Shown here in pieces: positions 48,845 to 60,888 of a stretch of DNA of 64,000 nucleotides. Position 1 is the stretch's first letter, and every line of letters starts with the position of its first letter. Under the pieces are notes generated by a model. The model was not told the origin of the DNA. It searched no databases and worked only from the letters and a program-made list of their open reading frames with translations. The stretch covers positions 5,431,882 to 5,495,881 of the forward strand of contig NC_063066.1 in NCBI RefSeq assembly GCF_018812025.1. Reading direction: 5' to 3'. This DNA comes from Megalobrama amblycephala (taxonomy: Eukaryota; Chordata; Actinopteri; Cypriniformes; Xenocyprididae). The translations under genes and the position numbers were made by a program.

Positions 48845-49614
48845 TCAACAATTAAACTTGAAAATAGCAAGTACAATCCTTTTATACTCTTTTCGAAAGT
48901 TGTGGTTTAGCACTCCATATATAACACCATTTAGGCAGCTGTTGAAGTATGCCATGAAGTAGCTGGCTGTGAAGAGCCACTCGGGTATGGCTTGACCGAG
49001 TCTAGGGTGGATCGCCACTGCCAGGCCTATGAGGTTCAACGGAGCCCAGCAGACAGCGAACAACACAAACACCACAAACATGGTGAGAAAGTTTCGGAAG
49101 TCGTGAGGCTTGATCTTGGGCCGACTGTCGGGCTTGACCCGTTTGCGGACCTGTATGACGAGGATCCAGATGCGCAGGTAGCAGTATGTGACGATGCCGA
49201 TGGGCAGGATGAAGTGTACCACCACCACCGTGATGGTGTAGAGCGAGCTCACCGATTGGGCGAAGGTGCACGAGTAGACGCGTGGGTCGTACTGCAAAGA
49301 CTCCACGAACCAATTGGGGACGATTGCCAGGATAGTCAGCGCCCAGACCAGCACCACGTAGCATACTGTGTTCTTGTTGGAAAAGAGCTTGTCGTACTTA
49401 AGGCTGTGGCAGATATAACAGTAGCGGTTGATGGCGATACCTGTGATGTTGAAAATAGAGCCGATCACGCTGAGCCCCATGAGGAAGCCGCTGATTTGGC
49501 AGTGAATATCACCAGCGATCCAGCGGTCGTGGAAGATGGCAGTTAGGACCAGTGGGTAGGGGTAGATGGCTACTAGCAGGTCTGCTATCGCCAAACTCAC
49601 CACAAAGGCATTAC
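48845..49614 (-). CDS. Melatonin receptor, exon 2 (Mel1a/Mel1d-like GPCR), 5' exon outside window
   Basis: This exon encodes 256 residues of a rhodopsin-family melatonin receptor, from the GN at the start of TM2 to the C-terminus. The acceptor is CTTATACAG|GT on the minus strand; the Gly codon is split G|GT, at the conserved intron of this family. Residues before it in the open frame are intron. Numbering from that Gly, visible motifs are NRY at 63-65 followed by CYICHS, the Cys39/Cys116 disulfide pair, Asn101 and SLQYDPR in loop 2, CTFAQSVSS, His134 in TM5, and CWAPLN at 189. The TM7 motif is NGVIY (229-233) where the family usually has NAxxY. The cytoplasmic tail is short, ending KFNC. Such receptors signal through Gi. 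Wording is closest to Mel1a and Mel1c types; the neighbouring SLC36A1-like gene favours the Mel1d branch (zebrafish mtnr1al is a possible equivalent). Confidence 0.93.
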
Positions 49615-50195
49615 CTGTATAAGCACGAGAGAAAAAGATCGCTGAAAACAGGGTGTACAGACATTTTGTGTGGAGTTTTCTTTTCATTCTCTTCTAGAAG
49701 ATCATAAATAGACCTGGAAACAAACTCAAGCATAGAAAGAAATGTCTGGACAACATATTGCAAACGTGCCTTCAAAAAACAAATAGCTCCAACCTGATCT
49801 CATGAGAAATGAATGACTTTGAATGAATTCACATGATGTGATTTGTAGAAACATATCATTTTTAAGGAAAATAAAGCCACCCTTGAAGGTCCATCCCTTA
49901 ATCTAACCATCAGTGGGGTGTAAGCAGATCGAATGAAAACATCGAATGAGAGAGAGAAAAATGCTGAGTTGAGTTGAAAATGGACAAACCCAGCGGTTGG
50001 GTTAAATGTTTCCTCCACCTGCTGGGTAGTTTTATTTAACTCAACTATTGTTTCAAATTTACTGTATTGCTTACTTAAAATGAACCCAAAATAGGTTGGA
50101 AATGAACATTTATTAATAAGTTTGATGAATAATAAACAATAAACATTTATTAAATTGCTTATTAATTAATGTTCACCTTTTGATTATTATTGTTG

Positions 50196-51387
50196 TACAG
50201 AAGAGGATTAGGGCCAAGCAATAATAAAAAAATAAAACCATCTCGAGATTAAAGTTTTAAAATTTTGAGAAAAAACTTGTTAAATTTCAAGAAAAAGGTC
50301 GAGATAAAATGTTGAGAATAAAGTCATTAAATTACAAGAAAAAAGTTGTTAAATTACGAGAACAAATTCATTAAATTATGAGAAAAATGTCCTTAAATTT
50401 CAAGAAAAAAGTTGAGATAAAATGTTGAGAAACTCATTAAATTACGAGAAAAAACTTGTTAAATTTCAAGAAAAAAGTCAAGATAAAATGTTGAGAATAA
50501 AGTCATTAAATCACAAGAAAAAAGTCGTTAAATTACGAGAACAAATTCGTTAAATTATGAGAAAAATGTCCTTAAATTTCGAGAAAAAAGTTGAGATAAA
50601 ATGTTGAGAAACTCATTAAATTTCAAGAAAAAACTCGTTAAATTTCAAGAAAAAAGTCGAGATAAAATGTTGAGAATAAAGTAATTAAATTACAAGAAAA
50701 AAGTCGTTAAATTACAAGAACAAATTCGTTAAATTACGAGAAAATGTCGTTACATTTCGAGAAAAAAGTCGAGATAAAATGTTGAGAATAAATTCATTAA
50801 ATTATGAGAAAAAACTCGTTAAATTTCAAGAAAAAGGTCGAGATAAAATGTTGAGAATAAAGTCATTAAATTACAAGAAAAAAGTCGTTAAATTACGAGA
50901 ACAAATTCGTTAAATTACGAGAAAAATTACGTTAAATTTTGAGAAAAAAGTCGAGATAAAATGTAGAGAATAAACTCATTAAATTATGAGGAAAAAGTCG
51001 TTAAATTACGAGAACAAATTCGTTAAATTACGAGAAAAATGTCGTTAAATTTCGAGAAAAAAGTCGAGATAAAATGTTGAGAATAAAGTCATTAAATTAT
51101 GAGAAAAAAGTCGTTAAATAACGAGAACAAATTTGTTAAATTACGAGAAAAATGTCGTTAAATTTCGAGAAAAAAGTCGAGATAAAATGTTGAGAATAAA
51201 CTCATTAAATTATGAGAAAAAACTCGTTAAATTATGAATTGTTCTCATAATTTAACGACTTTTTATTCTCAACATTTTATCTAGACTTTTTTCTCGAAAT
51301 TTAACGAGTTTTTCTCGTAATTTAACAACTTTAATCTCGAGATGGTTTTATTTTTTTATTATTGCTTGGCCCTAATCCTCTTCCGTA
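50196..51387. mobile_element. TIR element with an internal tandem array (1192 bp)
   Basis: The terminal inverted repeats run about 60 bp: TACAGAAGAGGATTAGGGCC, then AAGCAATAATAAAAAAATAA and CTCGAGAT. They are mirrored at 51330-51387 with two or three differences. The direct repeat TTGTTG flanks both ends (50190-50195, 51388-51393). The whole interior is the tandem array. The superfamily is not clear from a 6-bp duplication. Confidence 0.78.
50240..51240. repeat. Higher-order tandem array of a 20-22-bp motif
   Basis: The basic motif is GTTAAATTACGAGAAAAA with variants (ATTACAAG, TTTCGAG, ACAAATTC). Motifs are grouped into larger units marked by GAGATAAAATGTTGAGAATA, whose starts are spaced by roughly 112 or 68-71 bp. 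It is purine-rich on the + strand. Point differences and missing motifs show the array is older than the 51-bp array at 35551. Confidence 0.9.
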
Positions 51388-51654
51388 TTGTTGCCTCTAG
51401 AAATGATGTGTCTGATTTTTAATTTCCAACATATTTTAAGTAAGCCATATAGTCATTTTTAAACAATACTTGAGTTAAATAAAACTGCCCAGTAGGTTGG
51501 TCAAACATTTAACCCAACCACTGGGTTAAAACAACCCAGTCAATGGGTCCATTTTCAACCCAACCGTTAATGTTAAAAAAAAAAAAAAGAAATGTTTAAT
51601 TTGACCATTTTTAGGTTTACTAATGTGTTCATCCAACCTGATGTCACAGCAATT

Positions 51655-51870
51655 CATTCATATTTTACGAGGTGGATAATTCGTACGATCTCACTTCGTC
51701 TCACTGCTAAATCACATGTATTTTACGAGTTGCCAAATTCGTATGGATTCGTCCAAATGACCTACACCTAACCCTGCTAAACCTACCTGTCACTGGGGTT
51801 TAGACAAATCACATGAATTTGTACGAGTTAGCCACCTCGCAAAATACATACAAATTGGTCGTGAGATGGC
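51655..51870. repeat. Short fold-back repeat with TTCGTACGA wording
   Basis: CATATTTTACGAGGTGGATA at the left is roughly mirrored by GAGTTAGCCACCTCGCAAAA at about 51823-51842, and ATTCGTACGA by AATTTGTACGAG. Ends are approximate. The following 51930-52010 contains another small inverted block (AACCCAACCATTTGGTTCAA). Confidence 0.5.
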
Positions 51871-53610
51871 ATTGGTTCATCCATCCATTTTCCAAAATGC
51901 TTGTCCTCTGTAGGGTCACAGGTATAATTTGTCACTCTAAAAATGCTGGGTTTTTCAGCCCAAATGTGGGTCAAATATGGGCAAACCCAACCATTTGGTT
52001 CAATTTTTTGACCCAATCCTTGGAAGAGGTTTTTTTAGAGTTTGATGTGTAATTTAAAAGCATTAATCTCATGATTAAGAATAAAAACACCGTAAAAGTG
52101 ATTCCTGTTATTTCAAATAACTCAGTCATTGGATTCTGTGCAGTAGGCTCTTGCATGACACTGCCATGATAATAAAAGAAGACGATACACACTATTTCTC
52201 GCTATAGCGCCCCTTGTGAAAACTCTGAGAATGCAAGGTTTGTCCGTTTTTTATTCGTAAAGTGTTTTTAACAATCCATGTTGTTTTAAAGCCAAGTTAG
52301 CATGTTTGCGAGTTTTCCCCACTGGTAGATGCTGTAACTTCACCATCTGGACCAAAAAGCCTTTTATACTGACTTTTTAATTAAAAAAACACATTCAGAG
52401 TAATTGGTTACAAGGCATGAATGGCTCGAGCTCAAATAAGCATCCGTGAACAAAGATGGCAGATTTTAAATTGCGTATCCATGCCATTGAGATCATTTTC
52501 TCCAGGTATTATAGATACATTTCAAAATGCAATGACTCATTAAATCGAGCATGCAAAGTTAGAAGCATTTGAATTCATATACTTAGTATATGTTTTCTGT
52601 GTAATGCAATAGAGAAACTGCCAAACACCTGACTGAATATGTGAAAACAGTGTGTGATCATATAAATCACCTCATTTAGCAGTTAACAGTCTTACACTGG
52701 GATGGTAAAGTCTCTTGTTGGCCTCTGTTGTGTGACTGAAATTAACAACCTTTCCATGTGTGGATTATCATTCTGTACTTTTGCATGAATGCCAGAGACA
52801 AAACCTAGTCTGTGTGATAAGCCCAAAACAAATAGATGTGCTTGATATGAGTCACAAACAAATATGCAGTAAATATCAATATCAAACTGTGTAGACAAAT
52901 CCAGGAGGTTCAAAGCAATGACCTACACAGTATAATTAGATCTCGTAATGTTTGAGCAACATCTTCATGCTCCGTTACAATGTAGCACATGTAGCGAAAA
53001 ATTGTTCACATTAATGAAAGGATTTGCTAGTTCTGTGTAACAACATTAAAAGGCCTATAAAATCGAACAAAATTAAATTGTGTCCATGCCTGCTGAGCAC
53101 TTTGAACACATGAGTGCTAGTGTGGTATCTCTTATGGGGGCTTCTTTTCATAATAAAATTCTGATTAACATCATCACACTAATGAAATTGCTTTATTTTG
53201 TATTTCAATATCTGTTTAAAAGGCACGTTTCAACACTCCAGGTATAGATGCTCCATTAAACAAGTGCTGCATTGACTTCTGTGACTCGAGGCAATGAATT
53301 GAATTTTTTGAATTACTGAGCACACACCTCACATCCAGCTGTGTTAATCTCCCACGTGTCGACAGGGCTCGTACGTGAACAACACAGTTATTGCAAATTA
53401 TTTTAACCATCCTATAGTGCTGGTATCACATTTAACATTTTTGATATTTTAGTTCACTTACTGGTATTGCTCAAACCAGAGAGTCTTATCTTCTGCTTGT
53501 CCACTGACTCAATAAATACAGTAGTTGTTACTTTATTTGCTACCGCTGTGTTTCATATTAAGAGAAGATGCTCAGACAGTTGTCTGTTTGGGTGAAGTAA
53601 AGAACATGTT
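51871..53610. other. Stretch without recognised genes
   Basis: Apart from the small inverted block near 51950-52010, nothing definable was seen. Short frames lack receptor-like or other family motifs. Confidence 0.35.
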
Positions 53611-53611
53611 A

Positions 53612-54408
53612 AAGGGATAGTTCACCCAAAATATAAATTATCCCATAATTTACTCTCTCTCAAGCCATCCTAGGTGTACATGACTTTCTTCTTTCAGTCA
53701 AACTCAATCGGAGTTAAATTAATAAATATTCAGGCTCTTCCCAGCTTTATAATCGGAGTGAATGGTACCTGAGATTTTGAAGCCCAAAAAAGCACATCCA
53801 TCCTTCATAATCCATATGGCTCCAGAGGGTTAAAGTCCAAAAAAATAAAAGTGGATTAGTCCACTTTTAAATAAACTTTTCCTGATAATTTACTCACCCC
53901 CATGTCATCCAAGATGTTCATGTCTTTCTTTCTTCAGTCGAAAAGAAATTAAGGTTTTTGATGAAAACATTCCAGGATTATTCTCCATATAGTGGACTTC
54001 AATGGGCACCAAACAGTTGAAGATCAAAATTAGTTTCACTGCAGCTTCAAATTGTTCTACACAATCCCAGATGAGAAATAAGGGTCTTATCTATATACTA
54101 GCATATTGCATATAAAAATTAGTTCAAACTTTGACCTCTGGAGGGCAGTAATACACTTAGCAGCGTCTACACTACTGGAATTCAAATAGAGAAGAAGAAG
54201 AGAGCTAGTTCAAGATGAGCATTTATGGCTACAACTTTTTTTTCAGAAAATGAGCAATGATTTCTCTAGATAAGACCCTTATTTCTCATCTGGGATTGTG
54301 TAGAACAATTTGAAGCTGCAGTGAAACTAATTTTGATCTTCAACTGTTTGGTGCCCATTGAAGTCCACTATATGGAGAATAATCCTGGAATGTTTTCATC
54401 AAAAACCT
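53612..54408. mobile_element. Two overlapping TTAA-type MITE copies, the second a hairpin
   Basis: The first is AGGGATAGTTCACCCAAAAT at 53614 onward, with the CAAGCCATCCTAGGTGTACA block. From about 53880 a second family member begins, whose left arm (53930-54095) is mirrored almost exactly at 54262-54408: GGATTATTCTCCATATAGTG against CACTATATGGAGAATAATCC. It abuts the truncated copy at 54409. Confidence 0.65.
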
Positions 54409-54665
54409 TAAAGGTCACGTTTTTCGTGTTTTTTTGAAGCTTTGATTGTGTTTATAGTGTGCAATATAACATGTGTTCATGTTTCGCGTGTAAAAAAACA
54501 CAGTATTTTTCACATAATTTACTTATCTGTATACCGCTGTTTCCACTGTCATAAAAACGGGCTGATGACTTCCTTGTTCTGTGAAGTCCCTCCTTCAGAA
54601 ATACGTAACGAGTTCTGATTGTGCCAGCGGTTCCTGTGTTGTGATTCGACAACACAGGAACTGTA
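54409..54665. mobile_element. Truncated copy of the THAP-carrying TTAA element
   Basis: It matches the left 250 bp of 4926-5682 (AGGTCACGTTTTTCGTG, ACTTCCTTGTTC, GTGCCAGCGGTTCCTGTGTT), then stops at a small hairpin GACAACACAGGAAC. The THAP-coding part is absent. Confidence 0.75.
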
Positions 54666-54679
54666 GTTCTGGTCTTGTG

Positions 54680-55020
54680 CACAGCAAAATCCCCAGAGTT
54701 AAATCAACTCTGCTCAGAGTTCATATGGTCCCTCTCTAAATAGTGTTAAAATAACACTGAAGCAGAGTTAAAGTTAATGAGATAATTAAGCAATTAATAA
54801 GACTGTGACTGAAGTCAGTTGTAGTTCTTGTGTTTCTCTTTTCTTTAGTGATTCTGCTTGTTAACAGCAGGTGTTCATCACTAATGAACAATCATCACTT
54901 AATTAATTGCTTAATTATCTCATTAACTTTAACTCTGATTCAGTGTTATTTTAACACTATTTAGAGAGGGACCATATGTACTCTGAGCAGAGTTGATTTA
55001 ACTCTGGAGATTTTGCTGTG
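54680..55020. mobile_element. Hairpin MITE with 110-bp inverted arms
   Basis: CACAGCAAAATCCCCAGAGT at the left is mirrored by ACTCTGGAGATTTTGCTGTG at the right. The arms continue through the TCAACTCTG, GTCCCTCTCTAAATAGTG and GAGATAATTAAGCAATTAAT blocks, around a roughly 110-bp loop. No clear target duplication is seen. Confidence 0.8.
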
Positions 55021-55324
55021 TGGGGTGTTAAAGTTTTTCTTTGTTGCACAGATAGCACTACACCATTAATTCACAGATCACCTCGTCTCGCTCAACAGAT
55101 ATCTGTGATGACAGGACACATGTAAATTCATGCCTACAGGCTGTCATTCTGAAACAAGCTCTCAGTGTTGTTCTGGGAGTTCAGTTAGATGATCAAAGTA
55201 GTAGATTTTTACTGATGGACGTGTGTGAATTTAGATGGACTGGATTGTTCTTCATATGAACTCTGCTGTCTTGGAGGTACATTCTGTGGACCATTTCAGC
55301 TTTTTCTACATTTCTGTCACCTGA

Positions 55325-55600
55325 TGGACTTTAGGTTCCTTGCCACAGTCGCCTTTGGCTTGCTTAGTTGGGGTTTAAAAGACACTTCATATACGGGAAT
55401 ATTATCAATTTGACTGTACTGACACTATCAAAATGAGAATTGAGCTGCATCATGATGACACTATTGTGTACTGCAGAGCTGCTTTACAGCTGAAATTGAA
55501 TTTGTTTCACAATTGATGAATTTTGCAGAATTGACACTGTTATTGAACTGAACTGAATCAACATTGAACTGACTTGAGCTGAATAATGACACTATTGTCT
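55325..55600 (+). mobile_element. Retroelement tail fragment, same family as 28018-28248
   Basis: It shares GTCGCCTTTGGCTTGCTTAG then TTGGGG with the copy at 28030. It continues into degenerate 'TTGAACTGACTTGAGCTGAA' tail-like repeats around 55540-55585. Borders are approximate. Confidence 0.45.
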
Positions 55601-57241
55601 TTTTAGAGCTTCTTTACAGCCGTATTTGCATTAAAATTTGCATCATTGATTCTGTTATTATTTACAGAGGTTTGCTACTGCCAATACATACACAGACATG
55701 CTGCTGTGAGCATGTCTAAGACATACTACTGTTGCATAAATAAGTTATTACCTGAAATTATCAGATCTATACAGGTGGAGCTGGGGAAGGTGGAGGGTTT
55801 CTGAGGAACTTTGAAAGCATGCTGCAAACAAGTAAACACTGACCAACTATTTAAATGCTGCAATTGCAACAGGAACCAATCAACTTGTGCCATGTGGTTA
55901 ACGATGTAATTGTCGGCAGGTTGCATTAAGGATCGCATGTGCCATCTAGAGTTTCATGACAGAACTTGGTATATAATTTACATAAACAATAAAAAACAGG
56001 TAATTTTTAAATCACGTTAACATGCAGTACTGGGCGTACACTTTATTCCCAATATTTCTGTGGTTCATTCAGTCAGCAGCTTTTTCCACAAGATAATTTC
56101 TCTGGCATTCTGGTGTAAGGAACTGAGAACTACTTCACCATTTCCATTCCCTGTTGTTTTGTTGTTTGATTCATCACAGGTATGTTATACTCCGCGGTTT
56201 CCTTATGCATTTAATTTCAAAGACGATATACTGAAATGTTTATGTATTTAAATGAGATGAAATAGAATGTACTGAATGTTGTCCACATGTGATTTTACCA
56301 AGAAACTATGCTTCTAACCACTTGTTTGCGAATGTTCGCTGGAATTAATGCCAAATCGTTCAACTACATTGGTAACAACAGAACTTGCGACTTTAGTTGG
56401 GTAACAATGCTTTTGGGAAACACACCCCTAATTGTAAAGAGTGCTATTTAAATAAAGATGACGACTTCAATGTCACAAGAACAGAAGTCAAGAATATTTT
56501 AAATTTAAGAGCTATAAATTAATTTGGCTATTGATGAATATGATGGAAATGGAATACAAATTGAATTTTGTCACTTGTGCATCAGTCTGAAATGTCAGGG
56601 CCTGTGATGGAATAAATCATCACATTTATCACATATTAGCTTTGATCCAGATCCACTATCTGTAATGGATCTTCCCTCACTGAGCATCAAGTGACGAGAT
56701 AAGTACAGCTTCACCTGTAAGTGTTTACAATGAAAACCCATTTAAAGACCTACATAGAGCCATATAGTGCCTTATGGAGAGTATTGTCTGGTCATTGCTA
56801 TATAATGCAAAAAATGTATTTTCTGTAACAAAAACAAAAATCTTTTTTTGTGGATATTAAGATATATCTTAAATTATTGTTTGGTTATTTTATTTTTTTG
56901 TACACTGAAAAATAAAATGGTGTAGGATTTACTTTGAAACAATTTTTACTCAGCAATTGCTAGTAAATATTACAAATAATTGCAAAATAACACTGATCTA
57001 AACATGACTGAATTATTTTTTTCTTTAAAATGTATTGCAATAATCTTTTTGTTTTAATTACAGCTTTGAAAATAAGCTTTAACAGTGTACCTCATTAGCA
57101 AATTTGTTGTTGCTTTCAGCTTAAATCTAACAACATTTTGTGAGTGTTTGCTAGTGGGGCAAGAAAAAAATAAACTATATAGATAATAAGTGTTCTTATA
57201 TACACAGTTCTGTTTCTCAAGTAAATTTATCTTGATTTAAA

Positions 57242-57475
57242 GGAATAGTTCACCCAAAAATGAAAATCATCTCATAATTTCCTCACCTTCAAGCCATCTT
57301 AGGTGTATATGATTGTCTTTTGTCAGACGAACACAATCGGAGAAGAGGGGCTACGTTGTACTTCGGGTCAGAGGTCACCTGTACGCATGTACGGCTGTTG
57401 TCTGAAGCCAGTGATTATAGTTTAAAATTTTTTAAATAAAGTTTTAAATATGCACATTTTTCTAACAAAAACTCT
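57242..57475. mobile_element. TTAA-type MITE fragment
   Basis: AGGAATAGTTCACCCAAAAA at 57242 starts a family member with the CAAGCCATCTTAGGTGTATA block. The right end is replaced by the LINE sequence starting near 57476. Confidence 0.55.
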
Positions 57476-58790
57476 TTGGCTTTGAAAGAACATTTGCTCA
57501 ACTACCGTACAGCCCTCAATGCTGCAAGATCCTCATATTTCTCTTCTACTATTAAGAATGCAGGTCCAGATCTCTGTTTGCTATGGTCAACAAACTCACT
57601 TACCCTCCACAACATGTTATTTGTGGCTCTGAGGTGCTGTGAATAATTTTTCTCATTACTTTTCAGACAAATTGAAGTCAATCGATGAATCCACCCCTTA
57701 TACATCTGACTCAAATGAACACTTGATGTCAGCTGACTCTCTCTCTGCTTTTACTCTCATTTCTTCTGCTGCCATAAGTGATCTAATTGTGAAGTCTTAT
57801 TCCACATCCTGCCAGCTTGATCCTACACTGACTGTTTTGCTTAAGATGTGTGTTCCTGAGGTTGAACCTTTCATAACACATATGATAAACCATAGTTTAG
57901 CATCTGCCATTGTTCCAGCAGAATTAAAAATGGCTGCAGTGACTCCCATTCTTAAAAAAAACGGGCCAATGAACAATTACAGGCCAATCTCAAATGTACC
58001 ATTCTTAAGTAAAATTCTTAAAAAAGCTGTGGCTTCACAATTGAGATTTTCCTTAAATGCTAATGGCCTTTTTAAACCTTTTCAGTCAAATTAATTTCGC
58101 TCTTCACATAGCACTGAAACTGCTCTTCTTCGTGTGGTTAATGACATTCTTCTGTCCATGGATTCTGGGTTAATAAACATCCTGATTCTTCCTGATCTAA
58201 GCTCTGCATTTGACACGGTCTGCCATGAAATACTCATCTCTCGCTTTTCTGATATCGGTCAGCTCTTTCACTGGCTCATTTCCTACATCAGCAACAGAAA
58301 AGGGTCAATCACCATACAAGGGAATAAATCTGCCACTGCTCCAGTCTCACAGGGTGTTCCTCAAGGTTCAGTTCTGGGTCCACTTCTGTTTATCGTTTAT
58401 ACAGTGGCATGAAAAAGTATGTGAACCCCTTGCAGAATCTGTGAAAATGAGAATTATTTTAATAAAATAAGAGGGATAATTAAAAATGCATGTTATTTTT
58501 TGTTTAGTACTGTCCTGAGTAAGATATTTTACATAAAAGATGTTTGCATTTAGTTCACAAGACAAAACAATAGCTGAATTTATTAAAATAACCCCATTCA
58601 TAAGTATGTGAACCATTGATTCTCAATACTGTGTGTGGTTACCTGATGATCCACGACTGTTTTACGTTTTGTGATGGCTGTTCATGAGTCTCTTGTTTGT
58701 CCTGAGCAGTTAAACTGAGCTCTGTTCTTCAGAAAAATCCTCCAGCTCCTGCAGATTCATCAGTTTTCAAGCATTTTTGCATATTTGAAC

Positions 58791-60888
58791 CAGGCCCGGT
58801 TCTAGGATTGCGTGACTGGGGGGGCATTTCGAAAACTTGGTGGGGCAGCATTTGCTCCATTTTTCAGATTTTTCAGATTAATAACAGCTTCAGATTTAAT
58901 ATTAATCACAAAAGTACTTTCTGTGATTCTGAAATTGAAACAACAGTACATTTGTTTTTTGAATGTTTAGTTAGTACAACTGCTTAATTAGACTGTTTAG
59001 AGACTTTTGGTCTAATACAAATAGCTTAAAATTACAATTAATACAAACATTTTCTAAAAATTACATAACTTTTGGTATAATAATGGAAGATGTACACATT
59101 CAATTTCTACTGAACAATATTTTCATTTTGGGAAAATGTTATATTCATGTTATATTAATTTACTGTAAGTTCCTTAAAACAAAGCCATCGTTTTCTGTTT
59201 TTCAGAAAGAATTTTGGATTTACTCTAAATCTTTAAGAATGGTAAAATTTAAAAGTGGAAGAAGACAACTTGGTTCATTGAAGAAATTTAAAGCATTAGA
59301 AGACCTGGTTGCATGATTCTTTCCTTTTTCGTGTCTTTCCCCCCAATATTTTGGGTTAATTTCTATAGAGTTGTGCTCAGTTATTTTGGCTATATAAAAA
59401 TAAAAACCACAAGACATAATAGTAACTGAATTTACATAAAAGATCCAGTTCAAAAGTTTATATGCTTGATTCTTAATAGTGTGTGTTGTTACCTGGATGA
59501 TCAAAAGCTGCAAACATTCACTGATGCCCAAGACAACACAACACAACAAGAGAGCCAGTAGGTTGTAAACCTATTAACAGGATGACTGGAAACTCTGACT
59601 GGAATAAGACTGGAAGTTCTTATTTTATTTAAAGATCTACTTTTTTTTTAGTTCTATCCTTAAAAAGCTTCATAAAACATTTTCCAGAAGACAAAATAAA
59701 AACAATTTACCCCCCAACCTGGGACAACGGATGGAAATTAGCCTTTGGCTACAATCCGGTGTGTTTACATTCATGTACTATCATGTCTGTCCATTAACAC
59801 ACACTGTCCCTATCAAATAAATAAATAAATAAATAAACCATCCTGTGCAAATGTTTATACTCCCTGAATTTTAATGCATTGTTTCCTTCTGGAGTATCAG
59901 TAAATGTTTTCACCATTTGTAACAGCTGGGTATGAGGAGAGTCCCAAACATGGATCTTATCATAAAGAAAATTATAAAAACAATCGTAAATTAATGACAC
60001 ACAGTACTGAGAATAAGTTAAGTGTATGTAAACTTTTGAACTGCTTAATTTGTGTAAAGGGAGATATTATATATTGTGGACTATATGTAAACATCTCATA
60101 ATAATACATTTTTGTTGCAGTGCTAAATAAAAAACTATTTTTGATCTCACTTATTTATTTATTTTTTAAATTATTGATATTTTGCAGATTCTGAAGGTAT
60201 TATCACAACAAATAATAGGCTACTATTCAACAAATAGCGCAATATGCTGATATTCTAGAGCTGAACATAACTGAGCAAAACTATTTTATATTTTACTAGA
60301 ATAGTTACATCTATATTTTTTTTAGTTTTTAATTTATTCATTTTCAAGATTTTTCATAACTTGGAAATCACATTTTTAAAATTCCAAGCTAAATTCTCAA
60401 GTGTTCCATGATCGTGTAGCAATATATTAATGGTGTGTGCACGTTTAAATAGAGACTAGAGCGCATTTATGAAGGAGCTGCATGTCATCTGCTCATGTGA
60501 TCGTCAATGGCTGTCTTGAGAAGTGATCAGATAAGGTGTGCAAAAGTCTTGGAAAACTTTTTAGAAAAAGGATGTGGATGAGGACATGAATGCTTTTTAC
60601 AAGTTGAAATCTTGTAATTATGGCAACTCTAGCATGGTGTGAGCACCTGAAGTGCTGAGCACGTCTGTGAGGGAGAACTGTAAAAGGATGCGCGCCGTGA
60701 GGCGCCAGAAAAATACAACTGCACAATGTTTCTAGTAATTTGCGTATGTAACTAATTTAGTGTTGATATATTTTTTACATTTTGTATCCTGACAACGAGT
60801 ACAACGAGTATCCTGGGGATTTTGGAGGGGCACAAGAGAAATCTGGGGGGGCATTGCCCCTCCTAGCCCCCCCCTAGACCCGGCCCTG
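58791..60888. mobile_element. hAT-type element (2098 bp) with an L1/Tx1-like fragment inside
   Basis: The ends CAGGCCCGGTTCTAGG and …CCTAGACCCGGCCCTG are inverted and are flanked by a perfect 8-bp duplication ATTTGAAC (58783-58790, 60889-60896). No hAT transposase is recognised. The interior holds a LINE fragment (58900-59320), further mariner-MITE-like wording (59430-60060) and unassigned AT-rich sequence. Confidence 0.9.
58900..59320 (+). pseudogene. L1/Tx1-like LINE ORF2 C-terminal fragment
   Basis: Before a frame break, 58918-58980 reads like the Cys-rich end of L1/Tx1 ORF2 (FCDSEIETTVHLFFECLV; compare the C-x2-C…HLF.C pattern). The frame 59083-59316 continues with ILGKCYIHVILIYCKFLKTK and PSFSVFQKEFWIYSKSL, which resembles the typical 'YIHK…K.KP.F..F..E' tail of these LINEs. 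It was probably carried into, or captured by, the surrounding hAT element. The subfamily is uncertain. Confidence 0.6.

Larger units (their letters stand above)
49974..51558. mobile_element. Fold-back MITE (AACCCA/TGGGTT arms), split by the element 50196-51387
   Basis: The left arm (TTGAAAATGGACAAACCCAG, GGTTGGGTTAAATG) and the right arm (CATTTAACCCAACC…, GGGTCCATTTTCAA) are inverted copies. Both include TTAAATAAAACT/AGTTTTATTTAA wording. The two halves are separated by the tandem-repeat element. Confidence 0.75.

Noticed and set aside
48992..49546. 184-codon + strand open frame
   Set aside because: It is antisense to the melatonin receptor exon, with acidic low-meaning sequence; a shadow of the GC-rich coding exon.
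55225..55413. + strand frame in the receptor intron as a membrane-protein exon
   Set aside because: It overlaps the dispersed retroelement tail also found at 28018-28248 and has no splice sites.
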